Source of the DNA: Longimicrobium terrae
GTDB taxonomy: Bacteria > Gemmatimonadota > Gemmatimonadetes > Longimicrobiales > Longimicrobiaceae
Assembly: GCF_014202995.1 (NCBI RefSeq)
Contig: NZ_JACHIA010000022.1
Span: 1 to 64,000 of the forward strand
Direction of reading: 5' to 3'
DNA length: 64,000 nt
Position numbers and translations under genes: made by a program. Positions 1 through 7,900 of this stretch are shown here, in pieces. Within the stretch, counting starts at the first letter, position 1; each line of letters starts with the position of its first letter. The notes beneath the pieces were generated by a model. The model saw nothing but the letters and a program-made list of their open reading frames with translations. It was not told the DNA's origin and ran no database searches.

Positions 1-1
1 G

Positions 2-292
2 AAGCCGTACCACGAGACGGTGTTCTACATCAGCAGCCACACGGCTTCGGCGGAGGCGTTCGCCCGCATCGTGCGCGGCCACTGGCAGGTGGAGAATGGT
101 TTGCACTGGGTCAAGGACGTGGTGCAGGGCGACGACGCGTGTACGACAAAGGCGGGCAATGCCCCCGAGAACCTCAGTCTGCTACGGAGCCTTGCCCTGA
201 CCCTGTACCGCCTTTCCGGGGAGTACTCTATCAAGCGTGCCCTGCGGCGCTTCGCCCATGACCTCCCTCGCCTCATCCAACTCCTAGTATGA
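2..292 (+). CDS. ISAs1-family transposase, C-terminal fragment (5' truncated by window edge)
   Basis: The reading frame is open from base 2 and ends at TGA 290-292, so the gene begins outside the window. About 96 residues are visible. They contain the segment RGHWQVENGLHWVKDV, the hallmark end of the DDE catalytic domain of ISAs1-type transposases (the Glu in WxVEN is the last catalytic acid), followed by the helical tail NLSLLRSLALTLYRL. The protein would catalyse DNA cleavage and strand transfer of its own insertion sequence. I see no clear terminal inverted repeat after the stop before cmk, so the element's right end is not defined. Family assignment is confident; whether the complete gene is intact cannot be judged. 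Confidence 0.85.
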   Translation, partial: KPYHETVFYISSHTASAEAFARIVRGHWQVENGLHWVKDVVQGDDACTTKAGNAPENLSLLRSLALTLYRLSGEYSIKRALRRFAHDLPRLIQLLV

Positions 293-360
293 AACAGCCC
301 TGGGGGTCGGGGGAGGGGCCCCAAGCCGGCGACGAGACAGTCTGTCCGATCCGCAATCGC

Positions 361-420
361 ACTGACGCACTCACGCACCCAGCACTCACGCACTTTCGCA
401 CTTTACGCACTTTCGCACTC
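361..420. repeat. Short CGCACTTT/ACGCACT tandem repeats
   Basis: The leader of cmk carries about eight imperfect copies of the unit (A/T)CGCACT(TT/CA) in tandem, for example CGCACTTTCGCACTTTACGC. It is non-coding and lies between the transposase tail and cmk. It may be a relic of IS insertion or a simple-sequence expansion. Confidence 0.6.
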
Positions 421-436
421 CTTCCCAAGCACTCCC

Positions 437-1156
437 GTGACACCTCCCAAACGCCCCGACGGAATCATCATCGCGCTGGACGGGCCAGCGGGGTCGGGCA
501 AGAGCTCCACCGCCAGGGCCGTGGCCGCGCGGCTGGGCTACCGCCACCTGGACTCCGGCGGCTTCTACCGCGCCATCACGTACGCCGCCCTGCGCGCCGG
601 CATCGACCCGGACAGCTGGGGTTCGCTGACGCACGCCCAGCTGGACACGCTGGACGTCCACGGCCACGCCACGGAAACCGGCTACCGCATGACGGTGGGC
701 GGGCGGGACGTGAGCGCCGAGATCCGCGCGCCCGAGGTGAACGCGCACGTGTCGCAGATGGCCGCCGTGGCCGGCGTGCGCGAGTGGCTGATGGACGCGC
801 TGCGCGAGGCGGGCGCCCGCGGCGGGCTGGTGGCGGACGGGCGCGACATCGGCACCGTCGTCTTTCCCGACGCGGAGCTCAAGGCGTACCTCATCTGCGA
901 CCCGGAGGAGCGCGCCCTGCGCCGCCTGCGCGAACAGGGTGCGGACGACCTCTCGACCGAGCACGTGCGGGCCGAAGCGGCCCGCCTGCAGGGGCGCGAC
1001 CAGATCGACAGCAGCCGCGAAGCCGCCCCTCTGCGACAGGCCGACGACGCAGTTGTGATCGACACCACGCAGCTCACCTTCGACGAGCAGGTGGCACGCA
1101 TCGAGGGGCTCGCGAGGGAGCGGGCCGGGATTGACCGGAACGCGGATGTGTCATAG
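437..1156 (+). CDS. cmk: Cytidylate kinase
   Basis: 239 residues with a GTG start. Cytosolic NMP kinase that phosphorylates CMP and dCMP with ATP in pyrimidine nucleotide metabolism. The P-loop GPAGSGKS is at residues 16-23, followed by the substrate region LDSGGFYRA (about 39-47), the GRDIGTVVFP motif (about 135-144) and the C-terminal VIDTTQLTFDE segment, all typical of bacterial Cmk, and the length is the family norm. It lies 102 bases upstream of rpsA, an arrangement (cmk-rpsA) conserved in very many bacteria, which supports both calls. The GTG is chosen because the next in-frame starts would remove the P-loop. Confidence 0.95.
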   Translation: MTPPKRPDGIIIALDGPAGSGKSSTARAVAARLGYRHLDSGGFYRAITYAALRAGIDPDSWGSLTHAQLDTLDVHGHATETGYRMTVGGRDVSAEIRAPEVNAHVSQMAAVAGVREWLMDALREAGARGGLVADGRDIGTVVFPDAELKAYLICDPEERALRRLREQGADDLSTEHVRAEAARLQGRDQIDSSREAAPLRQADDAVVIDTTQLTFDEQVARIEGLARERAGIDRNADVS

Positions 1157-1258
1157 ATTATTCCGTTTTCCCGGGCTTCGCCCCATCACCCTTTCACCCT
1201 CAACCCGCCGCGGGCAGCCACACCGCCTGCGGAGAGTCTACGGGAGACCCGCGTCCAC

Positions 1259-3094
1259 ATGTCCGACACCACTGAGCAGTTCGCTCGCGAAGACGGCGGC
1301 ATTGCCACCGTCGAGACCCCCAACCGCAACTGGGGGAGCGAGCTTACCATCCAACAGATCGCCGATCGCGCCAAGTCGCTCGGCATTCGTCCGGACCTCT
1401 TCGACGAGGACGAGTACACCTCGGACGAGTACGAAGAGCTTCTCGCGATGTATGAGCCTACCCTCAGCAACATCGAGGAAGGCGAGATCGTCAAGGCCCG
1501 CATTCTCCGCATCACGGACAAGGCCGTGATCCTGGATCTGGGCTTCAAGAGCGAAGGCGCGGTCACCCGCGACGAGTTCAAGGACCCCGACTCGCTGCAG
1601 ATCGGCGACGAGGTCGAAGTCTTCCTGGAGAACCTGGAAGACGAGGACGGCGTCGTCGTCCTGAGCAAGAAGAAGGCGGACTTCCTGCGCGTGTGGGAGA
1701 AGATCCGCGAGGCGTACGAGGCCGGCACCGCCGTGCAGGGCATTCTGACCCGCAAGATCAAGGGCGGCGTCACGGTGGACCTGATGGGCGTCGACGCCTT
1801 CCTGCCGGGTTCGCAGATCGCGCTGCGCCGGGTTCCGAACATCGAGGACCTGATCGGCGAGAACTACGAGTTCAAGATCATCAAGCTCAACAAGCGCCGC
1901 CGCAACATCGTCGTGTCGCGCCGCGTGCTGCTTGAGGCCGACCGCGAGATCAAGCGCGAGAAGCTCAAGAAGGAGCTCGAGGTCGGGCAGGTGCGCAAGG
2001 GCATCGTCAAGAACATCACCGACTTCGGTGCGTTCATCGACCTGGGCGGCATGGACGGCCTGCTGCACATCACCGACATGTCGTGGGGCCGCGTGGGCCA
2101 CCCGTCCGAGGTGGTGGGGATCGCCGACGAGCTGGAAGTCAAGATCCTGGACATCGACTGGGAGCGCGAGCGCCTGTCGCTGGGCCTGAAGCAGCTGCAG
2201 GACTACCCTTGGAAGGACGTCGAGAAGAAGTACCCGGTGGGCGCGCGCGTCCGCGGCCGGGTGGTCTCGATCACCAACTACGGCGCCTTCGTGGAGCTGG
2301 AGAAGGGCGTCGAGGGCCTGGTTCACATCAGCGAGATGAGCTGGACGCGCAACGTCCGGCACCCGTCCAAGATCGTGTCGCTGGGCGATGAGATCGAGGC
2401 CGTGATCCTGAAGGTGGATCCGGAAGGCGAAAAGATCTCGCTGGGCATGAAGCAGATCGAAGAGGATCCGTGGCACGCGCTGCCGGCCAAGTACCCGGTG
2501 GGTACGCGCCTCAGCGGCAAGGTGCGGAACCTGACGAGCTTCGGCGCGTTCGTGGAGATCGAGCCGGGCATCGACGGCCTGGTGCACATCTCCGACATGA
2601 GCTGGACCAAGCGCATCCAGCACCCCTCCGAGGTCGTCAAGAAGGGTGACGACGTCGAGGTGGTGATCCTGGGCGTGGACGCCGACAACAAGCGCATCTC
2701 GCTGGGCCTGAAGCAGACCCAGGACGACCCGTGGGGCGACATCGCCACGCAGTACCACCCGGGCCAGGAGATCACCGGTCCCATCACCCGCCTGCAGGAC
2801 AAGGGCGTGGCGGTGGACCTGGGCAACGACGTCGAGGGCTTCGTGCCCGTTTCGCAGATCGGCGTGACCGGCCTGCAGAACCCGGCGGACCTGTTCGCCG
2901 AGGGCGACGAGCTGGAAATGCGGATCACCGAAGTCGACGCGGCCAACCACCGCATCGTGCTGGAGACGATCCGCGTGCCCAAGTTCGAGGGCGGACAGCC
3001 CACCCTTCCCGTCGCCGCCGCGCAGGATGCCGATGAGGCTCCCGCCGGTGACGAGCCCGCGGAAGAGACCGCTCCGGCGGGCGACGAGGCGTAA
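1259..3094 (+). CDS. rpsA: 30S ribosomal protein S1 (six S1 domains)
   Basis: 611 residues. RNA-binding protein of the small ribosomal subunit that recruits mRNA for initiation. Six consecutive S1/OB-fold repeats are visible at about residues 75-145, 156-226, 243-313, 328-400, 415-487 and 502-573. Repeats 3-5 carry the strongest consensus (DFGAFIDLGG, NYGAFVELEKG, SFGAFVEIEPG, each followed by GLxHISxMSW). The tail after residue 575 is Ala/Glu/Asp-rich and probably disordered. A 70-residue N-terminal extension precedes the first repeat. The ATG follows a purine-rich leader (GGGAGAC). It follows cmk in the usual order and ends just before a strong terminator. Confidence 0.97.
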   Translation: MSDTTEQFAREDGGIATVETPNRNWGSELTIQQIADRAKSLGIRPDLFDEDEYTSDEYEELLAMYEPTLSNIEEGEIVKARILRITDKAVILDLGFKSEGAVTRDEFKDPDSLQIGDEVEVFLENLEDEDGVVVLSKKKADFLRVWEKIREAYEAGTAVQGILTRKIKGGVTVDLMGVDAFLPGSQIALRRVPNIEDLIGENYEFKIIKLNKRRRNIVVSRRVLLEADREIKREKLKKELEVGQVRKGIVKNITDFGAFIDLGGMDGLLHITDMSWGRVGHPSEVVGIADELEVKILDIDWERERLSLGLKQLQDYPWKDVEKKYPVGARVRGRVVSITNYGAFVELEKGVEGLVHISEMSWTRNVRHPSKIVSLGDEIEAVILKVDPEGEKISLGMKQIEEDPWHALPAKYPVGTRLSGKVRNLTSFGAFVEIEPGIDGLVHISDMSWTKRIQHPSEVVKKGDDVEVVILGVDADNKRISLGLKQTQDDPWGDIATQYHPGQEITGPITRLQDKGVAVDLGNDVEGFVPVSQIGVTGLQNPADLFAEGDELEMRITEVDAANHRIVLETIRVPKFEGGQPTLPVAAAQDADEAPAGDEPAEETAPAGDEA

Positions 3095-3121
3095 GCTTCA
3101 ACGCTTTTCGGCAGTGTTTTG

Positions 3122-3161
3122 AGAATGAGGGCGCGGAGCTTCGGCTTCGCGCCCTCATTCT
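3122..3161 (+). terminator. Rho-independent terminator of rpsA
   Basis: An 18-bp stem (AGAATGAGGGCGCGGAGC pairing with its 3' arm through one G-U) closed by a TTCG tetraloop and followed by TGTTCT, 27 bases after the rpsA stop. Its upper stem GGGCGCGGAGC-TTCG-GC is shared with other hairpins in the window (3299, 10164, 11605, 13091). Confidence 0.85.
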
Positions 3162-3224
3162 TGTTCTGGCCAGGTGTCGGGCGGGGGCCGGGTTCACCAC
3201 CGTTTCACGCGGGGGGCGCGGAGG

Positions 3225-3332
3225 TCACGCGGAGGTCGCGGGGACAGCGGGAGATCCGGCCGCGTGATGGTCAGCCGAGATCGTGCGCCGGGGATGCGAA
3301 ACGGGCGCGGAGCATCGGCTCCGCGCCCGTTT
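3225..3332. repeat. Dispersed ~107-base repeat ending in terminator-like hairpin (copy 1)
   Basis: Bases 3225-3332 match 10089-10195 at roughly 90% over their whole length: a TCACGCGGAGGTCGCGGGG block, an AGCCGAGATCGTG-type middle, then the hairpin AAACGGGCGCGGAGC-ATCG-GCTCCGCGCCCGTTT (3299-3332, perfect 15-bp stem). Copy 1 lies between the rpsA terminator and the decayed end of the RHS locus; copy 2 lies upstream of the RHS gene, so the two copies bracket that locus in the same orientation. Confidence 0.8.
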
Positions 3333-3388
3333 CGCCTCGTAAGAACTCAGCTGCTCCCATGCTGGGTGTGGGACAGCGCGGCATGTCT

Positions 3389-3470
3389 CATCGAACGGGT
3401 AGCCCGGGACTCGGTCGATCGACTGGAATACGCAACCGGATTGCGCCGGACCAACGATCGTAAACTCCAA
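3389..3470 (-). pseudogene. Fragment of a third RHS-partner (immunity-like) gene 3' end
   Basis: The minus strand here reads a piece resembling the C-termini of the two complete lipoproteins upstream: GCVFQSIDRVPGYPF compared with GCVFQSFDRIQGHSV (gene at 3508-4047) and GCVVQSFERIQLHPV (gene at 4359-4901). Only about 27 codons survive and the expected stop is lost. It is the most decayed of three tandem copies. Confidence 0.6.
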
Positions 3471-3507
3471 GGGGCCTATTCAGCCCGGAGGACTCAGGCC
3501 AATCGTT

Positions 3508-4047
3508 TCACTGCACCGAATGGCCCTGAATGCGATCGAACGATTGGAAAACGCAACCAGGTCGGACCGGAACAAAGATGCGGGGGGGAATTCCTGCGTC
3601 TCTGCGATCCGCGAAGATTGGAACGCCGTCCAGTTCTCCATGCTGTTTCAGGTCTCTGACAGCCTTGTGTGACATGGTTTGTTCCGGGTAGTTCGCCGCG
3701 AAGCTCTGCCCCTCAAAGCGGACAGCCCGATTTGCATCGAAGGTCCGCACCTGTTCTGAATAGGGCGGCGATCCCGTCCGGTAAACGTCTGTGTATCTGC
3801 GGCCGCTGATCAGTGTGTCGCCCGTCGCGGCGTCAATCCGCGCTTCGACTTCCCGCAGGCCGTGGTCAGCTACAACGCACAGCCGTATGGGTGTTCTCTG
3901 GAGTCTGCTGTTCGCCTGTCGTTCGCCGCCGCCTGGGGAGAAACAAGCTGCGAGCACCGGAAGAACTACAACCCAAGCCTTGACTGTTCCCCAAGACAGA
4001 CGCCGGCAGGCAGCATCGTGGCGGGGGATGCATTGATCTGCTTTCAT
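3508..4047 (-). CDS. Putative lipoprotein, duplicate RHS immunity-type partner
   Basis: 179 residues. The N-terminus has basic residues, a hydrophobic stretch (WVVVLPVLA) and the lipobox-like LAAC at about residue 35, suggesting an exported lipoprotein. It is clearly paralogous to the protein at 4359-4901: both share TPIRLC, the ...ARIDAATGDTLISGR... block, YRTGSPPYS, TFD..RAV and the ending PGCVxQSxxRI. The ATG overlaps the stop of the decayed toxin tip (ATGA at 4044-4047), exactly as the intact partner overlaps the RHS stop. Position after a toxin tip suggests an immunity protein acting in the periplasm; no known immunity family is recognised, so the function is inferred from context. Confidence 0.7.
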   Translation of the reverse strand: MKADQCIPRHDAACRRLSWGTVKAWVVVLPVLAACFSPGGGERQANSRLQRTPIRLCVVADHGLREVEARIDAATGDTLISGRRYTDVYRTGSPPYSEQVRTFDANRAVRFEGQSFAANYPEQTMSHKAVRDLKQHGELDGVPIFADRRDAGIPPRIFVPVRPGCVFQSFDRIQGHSVQ

Positions 4048-4300
4048 CGTCCTCGGCAGTAGGATGCGCTCTCGTCGAGACTGCGCCCGATTTCCGTGGT
4101 CGAGTAGTCACTGGATCCCCCCCCCCCGTGTGATCTACTCGGATCGACCAGCCGTGAATTGTCCTGTGCGACGTAGACACGATTGTTGAACGCACCGAGT
4201 TGGCGCTGAATCATGTCACGGCCCGATATAGCCACACGAACCACGGAAAGTGGTATTCCGAAGGCTCGACAGTGCAAACGCGCGCTCCTGTGGGCGTGCC
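4044..4300 (-). pseudogene. Decayed duplicate of the RHS C-terminal toxin tip
   Basis: The frame ending at 4044 encodes VRVAISGRDMIQRQLGAFNN and the ending TTEIGRSLDESASYCRGR, matching RRVAASGRAMIGPQLGMFEN and ITEIGRSVDDSALYCQGK of the intact RHS tip (gene 4898-9769). Nucleotide similarity continues to about 4300 (shared GGCTCGACAG and CGCGCGCTC blocks) with an indel. The segment that carries the HEAVH zinc motif in the intact gene is deleted, and an 11-C homopolymer interrupts the copy, so it should be catalytically dead. It carries no RHS repeats of its own. Confidence 0.7.
4117..4127. repeat. C11/G11 homopolymer in decayed toxin tip
   Basis: A run of 11 consecutive C on the plus strand (poly-G in the coding sense), encoding Gly codons within the toxin-tip remnant. 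It is prone to slipped-strand length change or to assembly error. Confidence 0.9.
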
Positions 4301-4358
4301 GGTCGGAGTTGAGAGTGAGGTTCTGTGAGCGGCAGAACCTTCCAGAGTACAGTGGCTG

Positions 4359-4901
4359 TTATCGCACGGGGTGGAGTTGAATGCGCTCAAACGATTGAAC
4401 AACGCAGCCTGGATTCACCAAGACGAAGAGGTGCGCAGGTGGCACGACCCTGTCGGTCACCTCTCTGAAAATTGGGGCACCTTCCATTTCCGTGTACTTG
4501 ACGAGGAAGTGGATGTTCTCGGGTGCGACTGTGGTCTGTGGATCATTTGCCACATACGTGTGTTCGCCAAGATACACTGCCCTTCGTGTATCGAAGGTTT
4601 GTACGTGTGCTGAGTAGGGAGGTGAGCCCGTCCGGTAGAGTTGCCGCCATTTTCGACCGCGCACCAGCGTGTCGCCCGCCGCGGAGTCAATTTGAGCCTC
4701 AATCAACTGTACATGGTCATCAGCGAAGGCGCACAGCCGGATAGGTGTTGTACGAATGTCACCTGGCGCCAGCCTCTCCAGTGCTCGAGCGCCCATGCAG
4801 CCGGATAACATCGGCAGGAGGATGGCGCAGATCGCAGGAGTCGGCGTAGCCAAATGCCGAAAGACAGCACGCAGTGTGCTCGTGAATAGGTGCGTTTTCA
4901 T
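4359..4901 (-). CDS. Putative lipoprotein, partner (immunity candidate) of the RHS toxin
   Basis: 180 residues. Signal-peptide-like N-terminus with lipobox LSGC at about residues 32-35, so probably anchored in a membrane facing the periplasm. The start codon overlaps the RHS stop as ATGA (4898-4901), implying translational coupling. The body shares about one third of residues with the downstream paralogue at 3508-4047 (TPIRLCAFADDHVQLIEAQI region, LYRTGSPPYS, TFDTRRAV). In RHS polymorphic-toxin loci the gene immediately after the toxin tip is normally its immunity gene; that is the basis for the role. The sequence itself shows no enzymatic motif. Confidence 0.7.
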   Translation of the reverse strand: MKTHLFTSTLRAVFRHLATPTPAICAILLPMLSGCMGARALERLAPGDIRTTPIRLCAFADDHVQLIEAQIDSAAGDTLVRGRKWRQLYRTGSPPYSAHVQTFDTRRAVYLGEHTYVANDPQTTVAPENIHFLVKYTEMEGAPIFREVTDRVVPPAHLFVLVNPGCVVQSFERIQLHPVR

Positions 4902-7900
4902 TTACCCTGACAGTAAAGGGCGCTATCATCGACTGAACGCCCGATTTCCGTGATCGCGAAATCACCATACCTTTCGCCCAGCCGGCTGCTCGGATTGGGA
5001 AGCCCGTGAACCGCCTCGTGAACTACCGTCAGGCGCCGTTCCTCCATCGTGGGTCCCGGACCCGCATACAGGTACATCACGACACCACCTAGCACCGCGT
5101 GCGTGGGCGCGTTACCCCAGACGATTGAGTCCCCCAGTAAGGGAACAGGGTTTTCGAACATCCCGAGCTGGGGCCCGATCATAGCGCGGCCGGATGCGGC
5201 TACACGACGACAGAAGCTCGTGTTTCGCAGCCCTTCCAGGCTCGACAGCGCGAAGGCGCGCTCATCTGAGGTTGCTGGGCGCAGTTGGCACTTGATGATG
5301 CCTGCTCGACATGAGCCGGTTGATGCCCAGTCGTCGTAACCCAGGCCCAGCGAGCTGTCGCACGAGATGAACGTGGGGCATCCGTTGCCACGCAGAGGGC
5401 CTCCACTCCAGGAATCGAACCGGCCGCCGTTCGTCGTCATGTAGTACGACGAAGTTCCGCCGTCCAGGCACCACGAACTCCACCGCTGGCTGAAGAAGTC
5501 GATCTGGAGGTCGCAGGTCTGGAAGAGCCCGCTGTGATCGCTGCTGTTCACCGGGTCATTGCCGGCGTAGGCGTACATGTTGATGCCGCCCTCCAGCCCG
5601 ATCGGATCCTCGCTGATGAAACGCTGCAGGGTTGGCTCGTACCAGCGCGCACGGACGTAGTACAGGCCGGCGTCGGCGTCCCACTCGCGCCCGATCCAGC
5701 GCAGCCGGTTGGCCATGCCTTCGCTGACGTATTCCGCCCCGCCGAACGGATCGTACCTGTACTGGTTCACCACGTTACCCGCGGCGTCGATCATGGCCAG
5801 CACGCTCCCCTGGCGGTCAGCCGCGTAGTAGTGGCGCACGCCGTTCCTGAGAATGCTGTGCACCTGGTCGGTGCCCGGATAGTAGGTGTACTCCGCCGCC
5901 ACCGACCCGTCCAGCGGCACCAGATCCAGCAGGACGTCGTCGCCGTCGTACAGGTAGTGCTCGTCGCAGCACGACCCGGGACGCCGCTTGGCAACTCGGT
6001 GACCCAGCCCGTCGTAGCCGTAGGTGGCGGTCAGAACTCCGTTCAGCCGCACCTCGGCGAGTTGTCCAAAGCCGTCCCACGTGTAGGCGTATGTCTGCGT
6101 TCCGTTGCCGCGCGAGGTGAGATTGCCCTCGCCGTCGTACTGCGCCGTCCATCCCCGGTAGCTGGCCAGGCGGTTCCCGTTCAGCGTCTGCGCCCCCGAA
6201 TCCGTGGGGTTGCCCACCTTGTCGTAGCTGAACACGCGCTGCGCCAGCAGGGTCCACTGCTGGTCTTCGGGGCAGTCCCACCCCGTGCTTTCCTGCAGCG
6301 TGCAGCCGGTGTGGCTGGTGGCGCGCTGCCGGTCCGTCACCTGCTGCAGGCGTCCGTTGGGATCGTACAGGTAGTCGCGGGTGCGGTTCTGCGCCGCGTT
6401 GGTGCGGGATGAGATGCGGTTGCCCGTGTCGTACCTGTATCCCGTTCCCGCCACCGAGTTGAGCCCAGGAGCCGAATACGTCACCCGGCTCAGCTGGTGC
6501 GTGGACGTGTAGTTGTAGGTGGACGACACCCCGTTGGGAAGGTAGATGGACGCGAGACCGCCCTCGCCGTTGTAGTTGAGGTAGGTGACGCCCCCGCTGA
6601 AGTCCCGCAGGGAACTGAGCTGCAGGGTGGTGGATGAGGCCTGTGTGCGCATGGACCGCCACGCGCCGCCATTTACGCGATACTTGAGGGTGTCGGGCGT
6701 TCCCTGCGCGGCGTACGTGTGCGCCACCTCGTACGCCGTTACTCCTCCGGCGCCCAGCGGGCGAAGCGTCACGGTGCGGGAAAGGCGGCCCTCGCCGTCA
6801 TAGTGCAGCGTGTCGGTACTCTCTGTCAGAAAGAGCGTACCGTTGCTGACCGAAACCCACCGCGGGGCTGCCGGGTTGCCCGGCACTTCCGGGCTGTACA
6901 CGAACGAGCGGACGCGATTGGGAACCGTCGCGTGGCTCGTGGTAATGAGCGTGGGGCGGTCCAGCGCGTCGTACGTGATGCTGGTCGCCACGCCGCGGCG
7001 GTCCGTGGTGACGGCGACGCGGCCGTACCGGTCGTAGACGGCCTCCCGGTGCTGGCCCGGCACATCGGCCGGCCGTGCCTCGCGCTCCACCCAGCCCAGC
7101 TGGTTGCGCGTCCACCGGAACACCTGTCCACGGGCGTCCGTCACCGAATCCACGAACACCGCGCCGTAGTGGTACCGGGTGATGCCCGCGTCGGGCGCCG
7201 TCATGGTGGTCGGCCGCCCGACCGCGTCGTACACGGTGGTGGTCAGCTTGCCATCGGGCGTAACCGTCTGCGTGCTCCTGCCCCAGGCGTCCCACGCGGT
7301 GGTCTGCGTTACCCGTCCGCCGGCCGCGGTAACTGCCCGTGTGTTCTGCCACCCGCTGGCTTCGTACGCGGCCACCGTGGTGTGCCCGGCGGAATCGACC
7401 TGGGTCAGCACCCGCCCGCGCGCGTCGTAGGTGTAGCGGGTGGTGCCGGAGCCCGCCGTCCTTACGCTGTCCAGCAGCACGCGCCCGCCCGCGGGGGTGT
7501 AGAAGAGGCGCGTTTCCGGCGTGGCGCCATACACCCGGCTCACCCGCTGCCCGGGGCCGTTGTACTCCATGTACGTGGAGCGGGCGAGGCTGCCATTGAG
7601 CACGCGGCTCATCATCCGCGGGCCGCTCCACGCCGTGCTGTCGGTGTTCCCCGACGCGTCCTGCGCCCATGTGACCAAGGCATCGGCGTTGCGGCGAGCG
7701 AACGACGTGTACCCGCGGGAATCGCGTACCTCCACGGCCGCCCCCCATCCATCCACCCGGAAGCGCGTGGTGTCGCCGCGCACGCCCGCGGCCCACATCC
7801 ATGCCGTTTGCGGCTGAACCGCCGTTCCAGGGGCGGATACGGTGCCCATCCCCGGCGCGGGGAGCACCGCGAATTCGCGGGAGCGCAGCAAGACGGTATC

